Part shown: piece after piece, positions 1 to 9,739 of the stretch
How positions within the stretch are numbered: position 1 is the first letter of the stretch
Layout of the letters: each line of letters opens with the position of its first letter
Assembly: GCA_964017145.1 (NCBI GenBank)
Contig: OZ024851.1
Span: forward strand, 1 to 64,000
From: Agrocybe praecox
Taxonomy: Eukaryota; Basidiomycota; Agaricomycetes; Agaricales; Agrocybaceae
DNA length: 64,000 nucleotides
Reading direction: 5' to 3'
Program-made: the position numbers and the translations under genes
Notes under the pieces: generated by a model
Databases searched by the model: none
The model's input: only the letters and a program-made list of their open reading frames with translations
Told to the model about the DNA's origin: nothing

Positions 1-90
1 AACCCTAACCCTAACCCTAACCCTAACCCTAACCCTAACCCTAACCCTAACCCTAACCCTAACCCTAACCCTAACCCTAACCCTAACCCT
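1..90 (+). repeat. Terminal telomere repeat, 15 x AACCCT
   Basis: Fifteen perfect AACCCT units begin at the first base. The C-rich strand reads 5' to 3' inward, which is the orientation of a left chromosome end. The array runs directly into the truncated retroelement, and the bases CTACCGAG are shared by the junction and the intact copy (62,154 onward), so a few bases of microhomology are possible. Confidence 0.97.
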
Positions 91-773
91 ACCGAGATGC
101 TTTACACTCCTTAGCAGGTCTGTACATCGCACGCGGCTATCCGCAGGATATGATATATGGCTGGCTTAAGTCTGACATTTCAAAACGATGGGATAATCGC
201 TTAAGCGTTAATTCTCAACATCGCGATAACGACGCGGGCGTTTTGGTACTTAAAGGCAGCTTTAATACAGCATGGAACTATTTCAACGCAAAAGGATATA
301 TCAATACTATCTCCAATTATTGGCGCGAATACCTCAATAGAGGTCAGCGTGATGGCGCGTTAACCCTGGAAACAGGTCACTACCGCTACGAGAATCATAT
401 CGATCATTGGCCTAAACAGTACACTGACATGTATTCGGAGGTTAACACTTCCTTATATGTGCGGCCAGGCTGGCAGACCCTTGTCCCGGATGTTACTAAA
501 ACCGATATATTGAATCGTCGACTGATCGTATCGCGAAAGCGTACACGAAACCTGTTCGACCTAACAAGTTCTTGGAAACAAGAAGTATTGAATGTTTACG
601 AGAGAGAATTGGCGGATCATCCACCGATTGCCGTCCTTCCGTTCGGCTTTGGCATTGCAGCTAACGAACCCGGCCGGGTTCGCGAAGAACCTGCCGAAGC
701 TGGCGATCTGGAATGGCGCCCAAGACTGGAAGATACTCTCTTCGCCAACCTAGGTGGCGGATATGGCAGATAA
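90..773 (+). pseudogene. C-terminal fragment of Penelope-like reverse transcriptase (copy A)
   Basis: The open frame enters from the telomere array and continues to a TAA at 771-773. It begins at the equivalent of YRDALHSLAGLYIARG in copy D, after the catalytic YIDD motif, so only the thumb and C-terminal tail remain and it cannot be an active enzyme. The first internal Met is at 150. Compared with copy D it has a few substitutions, for example FGFGIAANEPG in place of FGFAEAPNEPG. No GIY-YIG endonuclease domain follows, which fits the telomere-attached Penelope subgroup. The truncation is most simply incomplete reverse transcription followed by telomere addition. Confidence 0.9.
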
Positions 774-1913
774 TAAAAACTGTGCTACTAGATACGACTG
801 ATTCCCTGATCCCGTAAGAACTCAGAAGGCGTCGGCGGTGGTCGAATGTGTGGTATAATAAAACTGTAGAACGACTTCAGATTGATTCGGATCGATCTCG
901 AGTACGCGCGACGTGTCTAAATTGTTCGGTATTCATGCCTTACGATATTCACCCATTGCATAGACTATGTAGCCGCTTGGTAGCCGATTTAATTGGCCAA
1001 AGACAACCAACGGCATAGACTAGTAGCGCTTGTGCCCAAAGCAAACCACTCAAAGGCCATGCCTTGTGTCGGGGAAGGATTGCGGTTAATCGCGAGATAA
1101 TGCGAGACGCTACCTGACCTTGTGCAGAACCTGCGACAGATAGTAGGTATAAGCTTGACTGGTTATTGACCGGTTGAGGTGGTCCCTTTGCCCAAAGCCT
1201 TGAACGAACGTTAGCCCCCGCTTCGGCTCGGGTAGTTAGTTGCTTTTAGCCGCAACAAACACTTGATTGATGCACGCATCTCGTCGTCGAGTCTAACATT
1301 ATCCTAGTAACGCCCTTTGCGTTTAACAAATAAAACCCTAAGTTATTTAATTATATAACAAAAGGACTTTCGTAATTGACTGGTTATCTTTATTGATTAT
1401 AACCTTAGCAAATCCAGTCTGAACATAACAAGTTCACCTTAGAGAATACTAATCTACCGGAATAACGCTTTCCTAACTCTAACTCTAACGTAAGTCGATT
1501 CCTTAATCGGAAATACAGTAGCTAACTACTTAACGATCGGTTCGGCAGCCTAACCTCTAACCCGAACCTAACCTAAGCGTAGGTATAATAATAGCGTCGA
1601 GTTGGCGCTATACTGCGGATTACATAAGCGTGTAACAAGCGCCCATCATTACGTAACCCCTTACCTTCCGCATTTGGCCACTACGCTAAGTATTTATATC
1701 CATCGATCTACTTTGGTCGTTGTCGCTGGAACTGACAGCTTACTGATACTGCGGCGTATCGCTGATTGATTGTTGTGCTTCTGGCCGCGATTCGTCAGCG
1801 ATCCCGCGGGATGTAAGACTTCACAGCTACTAATTGTTATAGAACATCGTAATCAGACTTACCAATGAGATCGGTAAGCGCGATGGTTAACAGATCTAAC
1901 CGATCTAGCTATA

Positions 1914-1992
1914 GAGAAATATAGGACCTGAAGAGCTATAAAAGCGAAAAGGTCGTGCAGTAGAATTCCCTACTACACCTTTGTCCTTTCTC
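1914..1992 (+). ncRNA. Hammerhead ribozyme (type I), copy A
   Basis: All conserved core elements are present in order. Stem I is GAGAAA (1914-1919), an UAUA bulge and GGAC (1924-1927). Then come CUGAAGA (1928-1934), stem II GCU-AUAAA-AGC (1935-1945), GAAA (1946-1949), and stem III AAGG (1949-1952) closing on CCUU (1978-1981) with an extended GUGCAGUAG/CUACUACAC arm. H17 is U1982, and the 3' strand of stem I is GUCC plus UUUCUC (1983-1992). Predicted cleavage lies between 1982 and 1983. Hammerheads are known in Penelope-like elements, so the location is as expected. In the other complete copies H17 is C. Confidence 0.88.
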
Positions 1993-2043
1993 ACTCAGCA
2001 CCTTCGTTCGGCCTACGGCCTCACTTCGGCGCTTCGTTCAACC

Positions 2044-2060
2044 AACCCTAACCCTAACCC
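2044..2060 (+). repeat. Short internal telomere tract at the Coprina A / SNF2 junction
   Basis: About three AACCCT units separate the 3' end of Coprina copy A from the broken SNF2 gene. The minus-strand SNF2 frame runs straight into this tract as Gly-Leu repeats, so telomere sequence was added to a break inside the coding region. Confidence 0.9.
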
Positions 2061-4814
2061 TTGGATTTTTGTTTGTCCGAGTCCTTCTTCTCCGTCGCAT
2101 ACCCAACGGCCATCCTGTATTCGATATAGAATGACTTGGAAGAAATTTTTTTCGTTCCATTTACGAAAGAAACCCTGTTCAAGATGTGTCAGCCTGATGC
2201 TAAACCAGCAGAGATTGAAAACATACTCGTCGACAACTTCATTCGATAACTCCGTAATAAGGGCGGTTTCTCTGTCAGTCAACTTGACGATACCTAGAAT
2301 GTTGACGCAGTCGGGCAAGTCGAGAATGGCCTTCTCATCAAAGTCTACACTCTTGCTTGTGCGTCGGATGATTTGGTCGCCGAATTGTTTCTGATGACGG
2401 AGTGATATGTCAATCTGACAGCGCTTCAATGGATTCTTTTCGACATCTTCGTTTTCGATGTCGCTGCTGGCCCGACCTTCACCGTCTGCCTTCTCAGCCT
2501 TCAAGCCCTGGAGTTCCTTCCTAGCCTTACGGAGATTCGTAGCATCTACTTTCTGTTCCGAATATGCGGCTTCGCTCAGAAAATGTGGGATTGCACACAA
2601 ACGCCCCATGGCCGCACTATCCTAGACGAACATGAGAATGAGATCCAAGAAAAGAAACCAATGTCATACCTGGTTCGAAGTCAGAAGGGGCGTCGCAGTT
2701 GCAATAATTCGAGCATAACAAAGTTCTGCCAATGCGAGCGCAGCAGCATGTTTTGTATCGTTTCTAAATTCATGGGCCTCATCTATGGTGACAGAGAGGA
2801 ATTTGAGCGAAAAAAGTGTTGTTGGAAGGTTGGTATTGTGCTTGGCTGTCTTCGGACGCGGCGCCCAAGGCAATCTTCCGCGAGTAACTTTTGGGGCACG
2901 ATGAAGCTTCGCATAATCGCTGCGGATAGCCTGAATATTCAAACATAAGTATTGTGATCGACATAATATATATAATTGGACATACCGAATGTGGGGCAAG
3001 GATGATTCTATTAGTTGAATGGAGTGATGCTTTGAAAGGTTCCCAAAAAGTAGATTTTGCATCTTTCCCGGACGAATAAGTGAAGATATCAGCGGCACCT
3101 GGCTTGAATAAAACTCGGAGCTCCGATTCCCATTGACCGAGAAGGGTTCCAGGGACAACGATGAGATGAGGAAGGTTCGGCAGAACCTTAAGGTCTCGAA
3201 GGAAAGGTCGAGATTCTATAACATCGGTGAGGACAGAGTCTGAAGAAAGCTCTTATCAAACTTACGAATTATAGGTGGAAGTGGCAGTTTCTGTTGTTGA
3301 CGCATTGCAAGGTCCATTAAAAAGGCAATTGTGGTGATTATTTGATATGTTTTTCCGAGACCGACTTCGTCGGCCAGCAATACGCCAAGAGTGTGTTCAG
3401 CAGGTTGCTCCGAGAAAAGTTTGCGAATAATGGCATGGATGCCTGCAAGTTGATGCCAGTGCAACTTCAAAGGGAAAAGGTTGGGATCCAGTCTCTGTGG
3501 GTCCTTCTCCTTGAAAAGTTGTTGCGTTTCCGGTGTCCAGGCGTTCAAGCTATGAGCGTGACGGAATTTGTTGAATATAATGGGAATTCCTTGGCGAAAG
3601 CCCAAGGCGCGAGTTAACTGGTCATATGGCATAGACGCCTCGACATCGACACCGGAATCCCCGTTGTCGGCAAAGGGAATATGCAACGTGGGTTGAGAAT
3701 CAATAATCGGCCCTACGTCGTCATCGTCGTCTGCCGAATTGACGAAGAAATCGTGGTATAAGTTCAAGATTTCCTGTACATCTTCTTGCTTTGCCAAAAG
3801 CTGAAGTGCCTCCCGCTTGACGTTGCATAACTCTTTTGGGAGTGGTCAACAATAATGAAAGACGGCAAGATGGTCGTAACGTACTTTTCTGGCCTACTTT
3901 CTCTGGTTTATTTTGGCGCACGGCCTTGGTTTTAACGCGAGCTCCAAGTCCAGTCATCAGAGTGTTGAGCTCGTCCATAATCTCTGCGACGGCGTCTTGA
4001 TTTTCTTCATTCTCGAATAAGTCAGCAATATTCTTCCACCGACGAACACTTGAAATTACAGAAGTAATCTTCTGTTTCGTAAGGTGATCCCGGTCAAGGT
4101 CTGAAGAACGGTAAGATGACGTAGAGAAGAAATGAAGAAAGCAGTAGCGTACCTTCGAAAGCGACTCGAGTAGATGCTTCAAGGGCAGCAAGTCTCTTTT
4201 TTGAACGTCCAAGTTTTCTGACCTGATTCGCCCATGTTAGTTGGGCAAGCGCCTGAAGCGGTCCGCGTAATTCGTATTTAACGTGGTCTATGTCATCGAT
4301 AGCGTCCTCTCCGAATAAAGCGAGAGCTATCTGGTCCAGGATTCCGGGTAAGTAACTCGCGGCAACCTATGAAGTAAGGGTAAGAACAGTTTCGCTCACG
4401 AAACAAAATTTAACGCACCGATTTGTTTGAAATGTTATTCATTTTATATATTGTGATAGGATGGGTTTTGGTGCGAGTAAAGATTTCGATAATAATAGGG
4501 TGAATCTTCCATTTGGGCAAATTGTCATTCACCCAGGAGCGCCAAAACAGACGGCCGGGAATTTCCCCTCCTGCTGTTTTCGAGGCAGCAAACCTGATTT
4601 TAGCCTCCTCGCCCACAATGTTATTGTACCTCGCAAAGTAGGCCGCGACATTGTCAGCATCCGTTCGGGTCCACCCAGAAGGCAGCAGCGCATCGTCGGC
4701 CGGAAAAAGACCATGTCGAACTTCAGTTATGTCCTGCCAAACTTGGAAGTTCCATGGGGCTCCACCAGCAAGGTAAAAATCTGTCAAAGCACCGCTGGCG
4801 GTTTGACTCGGCAT
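2061..4814 (-). pseudogene. SNF2-family helicase/ATPase gene, 3' end lost at a telomere junction
   Basis: This multi-exon minus-strand gene starts at Met 4814 (MPSQTASGALTDF). Exons at about 4,370-4,158, 4,106-3,890 and 3,811-3,270 lead to a Walker A block LADEVGLGKTYQ (about 3,350-3,385). Next is LIVVPGTLLGQWESEL (about 3,120-3,170). An exon with the DEAH box (VTIDEAHEFRN, 2,771-2,795) follows, and the last exon holds QIIRRTSKSVDFDEKAILDLP (about 2,310-2,390). Introns are about 50 nt with GTAAGT, GTACGC or GTATGT donors. The frame ends by reading through the telomere tract, so the whole C-terminal helicase lobe is missing and the product should be inactive. Related SNF2-like genes are often multicopy near telomeres in mushrooms. 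Exon limits are approximate. Confidence 0.8.
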
Positions 4815-5270
4815 TCAGCTGGGATTCCAATGGAGTCGGGGATGTAAAGAACAGGGGGGAGATAAATAACAATGCGAAGGTCCTTCGTTGGGTTTATATA
4901 TTACGGTGGTCGGTAGAGAGAAGCCGATTAGGGCATTGAAATTTGAAGGAAGACCGGGACCAGCATGCGCCCATGTCTTAGTGCCAGATGGGCTTCATCT
5001 GAGAACGATGAAAATTGAGATTTCAGGGTCAGAGCAAGAGCGAGTGGATCGTCCGTAGTCATGCGGCGATGAGATTGGAAGTAAGACCGGAGTAAAACCT
5101 GAACTTCGGTAGAATGGAGATGAAAGGAGGTACGGAGTAGCCTGGGCTTGAAGAAAGTGGAACTCTCGTGGATATTTCGCAAATGTATAAGCGATTAGGG
5201 TTTTCTGGGCCAGAACGAGATTTTGTATTGGACTTGAAGGAGAGGATGAGGAGGGGCAGAGGAGGGCAGA
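4815..5270. other. Upstream region of the SNF2 gene, no gene seen
   Basis: No convincing coding sequence. Short frames on both strands lack recognisable motifs and splice logic. The segment presumably held the promoter of the broken SNF2 gene. Confidence 0.4.
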
Positions 5271-5335
5271 CGCAGGCGCAAAGCGCCTACTTCTGACATA
5301 CGACCACCGCTACGTAGGTGCAAAGCGCCTACTTA
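5271..5335. repeat. Duplicated short hairpin, GTAGGTGC-AAA-GCGCCTAC type
   Basis: Two copies, about 46 bp apart, each form a hairpin with an AAA loop. One has the stem AGGCGC/GCGCCT and the other GTAGGTGC/GCGCCTAC, where a T-G wobble keeps the pairing. Function unknown. Confidence 0.5.
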
Positions 5336-5492
5336 GCAGGATCGTAGTGGAGGTTTGAACAGTAAAGGAAATGGATCACGACTGCCAGTCGCCAGATTTG
5401 GCCACGTTTGCCGAAGTCTCGTGATGTTCGGCAAATCCCGCCACTGTATCTATGCACCGCCTTCAACCTCTCCTTTCTTCTTCGACTTTCAG

Positions 5493-5736
5493 CGACGTAC
5501 GAGCTTTGCTTATACGTCGTCGTTTGTCCAACATTCTCTTTCCTGCGTACTAGCTGTGCTTATACGCAGGAATACAGCTATCTTTTTCGACGCATCCGAT
5601 GGGACTAAGCATCCATCGATTTCTAACGAAACCGAAAAGTGGCTTATCCATCCTTGCTCCTCAAGTACTTTCCGCGATCGCGATTGTTACTGTCATCCAC
5701 GATTTCCTTTTCCGCGTACTAGAAACGGTTATACGC
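5493..5736 (+). repeat. Three hairpin boxes of the 9.7-13.7 kb array type
   Basis: Three copies of the box related to GTACTAGCTCTGCTTATAC lie upstream of the 847-aa gene. Their stems differ but still pair: CGACGTA/TACGTCG (5493-5499 with 5513-5519), TCCTGCGTA/TACGCAGGA (5541-5549 with 5563-5571), and GCGTA/TACGC (5714-5718 with 5732-5736). Loops are 13 nt and similar in the first two, CKAGCTKTGCTTA. Confidence 0.75.
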
Positions 5737-6024
5737 TAGAATTCCGCCATCTTATTTCAAATTATCCGATGGGACTAAGCATTCGTCAATTTCCGTCACA
5801 ACCCAAGTACATGGCATATCTATCGCCGTTACCCAAGCACCTTTGGACAACCGCCACTATTTCTCTATCCAAGTGTCAATCTACCATGAACGTCCTTATT
5901 ATTCCTTTTCTGGGATAGTATAAAATTGCAAGCCCTGACCGCCTGTTCTGTCAAACCTCAATTCTATTCATCGGACTGTCCTTTTCCATCTCCCTGCGAA
6001 AACAACTCGATCGCCTACACTCTA

Positions 6025-6427
6025 CTCTCGTTATCCTTTCTCTCTGTACCCAGATAGGCCGAAACCCAAACGCGACGCACTCTGGACGGAAGCCTTGATG
6101 GAGGACGAATTCATCCGATTTTTATTAGCGAAAATTTCCCTCCCAACCCGAAGCAGTGAGTTTCTCCGTATATCCTCAATTACATTTTCTCATTTCACAA
6201 TTCAAAGGTTGCGGGTACGCATTCACTCTCGTTATCCTTTCTCTCTGTACCCAGATAGGCCGAAAACCAAACGCGACACACTCTTGACGGAAGCCCTGCT
6301 GGAGTACGAATCCATTCGTTTTTATTAGCGAAAAATTTCCCTTCCAACCCGAAGCAGTGAGTTTCTCCGTATATCCTCAATTACATTTTCTCATTTTACA
6401 ATCCGAAGGTTGCGGTTACGAATTCAT
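6025..6427 (+). repeat. Tandem duplication, two units of about 201 bp
   Basis: CTCTCGTTATCCTTTCTCTC recurs at 6025 and 6226, and the following 200 bp match with few differences. Each unit contains a GTGAGTTTCTCCG...CAAAG or CGAAG segment resembling a short intron. It lies just upstream of the 847-aa gene and may be part of its leader. No long reading frame spans it. Confidence 0.85.
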
Positions 6428-6943
6428 ACGGCTACCAATATGTGTCTATCTCAAATCTACCGTTTCCCTTACTGTCTAATTCGATCTATGTTCTCTGAGG
6501 ATTAACACCTGCCTCGTAGTCTTGTTCTCGTCCTCTTCAACCGCATCTCCCTGTTTATCTTATTCATATCTTTATCGATCAATCTTTTGTCATGGGTCCT
6601 TCGCTTTGAGCTGTGCTAAGCGATATCGAGCACAATCTCCTCGAAATTAAATGTCTTCCATTTTCTCCAACATCAGACGAGATCCCGCCACGTTCGGTGG
6701 TTATCTCTGTGCATGGAATGGAGCTGCTCAATCACCTCATCCAATTCAATCCCCTTTCCCGTGCCACCGACTTTTGGGTGTATGGCTTTGAAGATGCCTG
6801 TACGGGAATATTGTTTCACGAAACACGCCGCCTAATTTAACCTCCGTAATTTGGGTCTCTTCCCTAACCCTCTTTCCAGACCAACTAAGTCCTCAACGCC
6901 AACAACACCGTCCTCTTGTTGCATTCGACACATTTTCAGTATA
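6428..6943. other. 5' flank of the 847-aa gene
   Basis: Pyrimidine-rich sequence with a 75-codon open frame (6613-6840) of no recognisable similarity. It is most likely leader or promoter sequence. Confidence 0.35.
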
Positions 6944-9602
6944 ATGGATCGCCCTCTTGTTGTTTACAGCGTAGACGACTTTGTTAAGAAAGCCGATACC
7001 TTGCTAGCAACGAAACCTCAATTTGTACAATTTGTACTGTGCGGTCAGCGTGCGGATGGACATTCTGCAGTTCTAGATCCCTTACGAAATCGCGTCAGTC
7101 AAGCACAAGATCTTCAGTGTACGAGGGACTATGATTCCATCCTGGGAATCGATGAACATATTCGCGTTCGTAGTGCACTGACGCTGTATGTCGTTGGGAA
7201 AGCAGAGGACGTCCTCAGGAAAAATATTCATATTACATATAGCTGGGTACGTCGATCAAAGCTCAGTGTTTTTAATTTTCTAATCAAACATGAATTCCTG
7301 TGCAGGGAACAAACACGGTTCCGGTCCACAAAATACCCAATATATGCCTCGGAAAATGGACCATCCATTCCCTTCTTCGGGTTCTCATTCCCGGTCTTTA
7401 TACCGAGGCCGGAAACCCCTCTATTAGCAAGGAGGACCTGACTGTATTCTACGAAAAAGGATTGTATCCTGCCGTACGTTCTTTGATGGGACACAGGTCC
7501 GAATGGCCAGCAACGGTGGATGCAGAGCTCTTTCGCGCGAGGGGTTCGAATGGTCGGCTGGCACTTCAAACCAAGGAATTTCCAGCGCACATGGTCTCGC
7601 GGTTAGGAAACAGAATTCGCGAAAAATTGGTTACGAACGGAGTATTATGGGGTGAAAGCCTCGTTTTCTTACACCAAATTCGCGGGACAAAAAACAGCAC
7701 AACCCATCCACTGTCTGGTCATCCATCGGAACGGGCATTCATGCATTTTTTAGATGACAACGACCTCGAGATTGATGATGTTATGCAACGTGGGAACTGG
7801 TGGGTTGACGTTGGGCTTCAGGTGTCCTCTCGCGCCGGAGATTGTCTGGCCTGGAGGACCGATTCTCATCCTCACATTGTTGGCAGGACTCTCGGGATTA
7901 CGGACGTCCGAGCAGACAAAATAACTCGCATTTCGAGCAGCAAGTATACTCGCGATATGACCGCTCATATGCCTGCGGTTTCTGGATGTCGAATTACACC
8001 AGGGGCCAGAAGCGAAGGAGACATGAAAGCTCGTTACCTGCAGCTTTATCTCACTGACAAATCGGCCACTGCGCACAAGGAGAACGTACATCACGCTAAA
8101 TTCATTAGCGGCAAGGATATCTTGAATAAAAAGTCCGTCGACTACATAACAAATTTGTACGATCTCTATTCCACGTCTAGCCTCGTCATGCAATCGAACG
8201 CTCGAGCCGAAGTACGCGTACCAGTTGAACACTTCGCTAAACCCTTCATGCAAGTGAGCCCGACTTTGCTGCAGCGTTCTCTTATAACTGTCTCAAAGGT
8301 TTCTTGGTGGTAAGTCGACTACATTTTTTATTCATTTTTTACCTCAATCTCATGCCAATATATAGGGGACTCAAAGCGTTTCGTGCTCTAGCATACCAGT
8401 ACATACTCGATGCAATGGAAACAGCACCGACTAGGTACCGTTACAAAGACGAGGCTCTTCTTCTTGCTGCCTCTGCTCCGTGGTTCCTCAATTCCCTGCA
8501 TTCGACACCCGACCTTGGCCAGTCAAGCCGCGATCTCCTCACTGCCATACTCCCCCATATTGAAAGAGTTGGTGCCGACCTCGACGTCTTACCTTTCTTG
8601 GTGTCAACTCGTCGACGCCAAGGACATTCCGAGTCTGATTCTGACTTGGACGACGAATCAGGAGACTCGGACGACTCGAATACAGCTCAAAATGTACCTC
8701 CACGTGGTGATACCGTCCCTGCTATCATACATGGGCTAGTCTTCCTTCGCGAGATAAGATATGGTCCGGAGTATCCTTCCCCTCGATTCCGCTCCAATCC
8801 CAAAATTTCCATCAAAGACACAACATTCGAGTTTATCTTCGGCAAGAATCGCGAGGATATAGAGCAGGCCATGTATACCAACGACATGTTTCAGCACTCC
8901 AACCCAGATCGAGTTAAAAACAAAGTCCGTAGAACCACGGCTTATTTACCAGCCGATAACGAGCAACAGCTATTCCACCTTGGTGCTCGGGGGTTTGAGC
9001 TCGTTGCACCGCCAGTAGATGTGGGCTCCGACAACGAGGATGAGGATGATGAGGTGGTCAATGATAATCTTCCCAAGGATATCGACAAGGAACTCACGAG
9101 ATTATGGAAACAATTCCTTCTCGATTTGACAGAAAAGGCGCCCAACATGAGCTCTGCAGGAAGGCCCTCGTATTGTGTCCTCAATCGGGAGCGTCGCCTA
9201 GAGGTCAACGAAGCCACGTACCAAGACAGATGTCTTTCGAATTATTTCGTCCGTTGTCAATGGAGAATTGGGACTGAACAGGAATTCCGAAATGCGTTCA
9301 ACAACTTATGGCCGGAAAAAGGAGAAGTGAAGTACAATACCCAGAATTATAAAAACTGCCGATACTACACGGAATGGGGACAGTTTCTCGACTGTATGCA
9401 GGACGAAGAAACGGCCGTGAACGTCAGACGAGCACTGAGGAAGCGCTTCAACCGACTGTTTTGGATACCTCACGCGCAGACCGACAGGATTTGGTGGACC
9501 AAGCTTGATACAAATAACCCTGATCTATACACCCAGACAGGCGATCCACAGGCGTGTCCTCGAGTTCTTGTTCGCAACAAGCCTGAATGGGTCGATGTTT
9601 GA
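6944..9602 (+). CDS. Uncharacterised conserved-looking protein, 847 aa, three exons
   Basis: Exon 1 is 6944-7246, exon 2 7306-8309 and exon 3 8366-9602. The introns are 59 and 56 nt, with GTACGT and GTAAGT donors and GCAG and TATAG acceptors. The spliced frame is uninterrupted (MDRPLVVYSVDDFVKKAD to NKPEWVDV). I recognise no domain. Visible features are a block around GNWWVDVGLQVSS and AWRTDSHPHIVGRTL, and two acidic stretches near residues 524-543 (SESDSDLDDESGDSDD) and 655-669 (GSDNEDEDDE). There is no signal peptide or membrane segment. It resembles, from memory only, a multicopy family of unknown function in agaric genomes. It is the only large intact gene in the distal 15 kb and is flanked on both sides by the same hairpin box. 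Confidence 0.85.
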
Positions 9603-9739
9603 ATACTACGTGTCATACTCTGTTATTAAAATTGTTATTAACTTTTCTAGGCCTTGGCCATCTTCGTATGTATTTCTTCAATGATGACTGCCTGATACTT
9701 CCTTCATCTTTCCACCACCTGTGTTTTTTTTCTGGTCTT

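Larger units (their letters stand above)
88..2040 (+). mobile_element. Coprina-type Penelope-like element, copy A, 5'-truncated
   Basis: This is the 3' part of an endonuclease-lacking Penelope-like retroelement. It contains the C-terminal 227 codons of the reverse transcriptase frame, a roughly 1.2 kb 3' untranslated region and a terminal hammerhead ribozyme. It matches copy D without indels across the coding part, with a constant offset of 62,066. Its 5' end is capped by telomere repeats and its 3' end abuts another telomere tract (2,044-2,060). That is the arrangement known for telomere-attached elements in Coprinopsis and rotifers. The 3' region contains telomere-like degenerate motifs around 1,472-1,577 (CTAACTCTAACTCTAACG, then CTAACCCGAACCTAACC). 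Confidence 0.93.

Noticed and set aside
2013..2061. C-terminal Gly-Leu run of the SNF2 frame
   Set aside because: It is translation of AACCCT repeats and Coprina sequence, not protein sequence of the helicase.
5355..5918. 187-codon open frame
   Set aside because: It crosses the hairpin boxes and has no splice logic or similarity; probably chance in the leader region.
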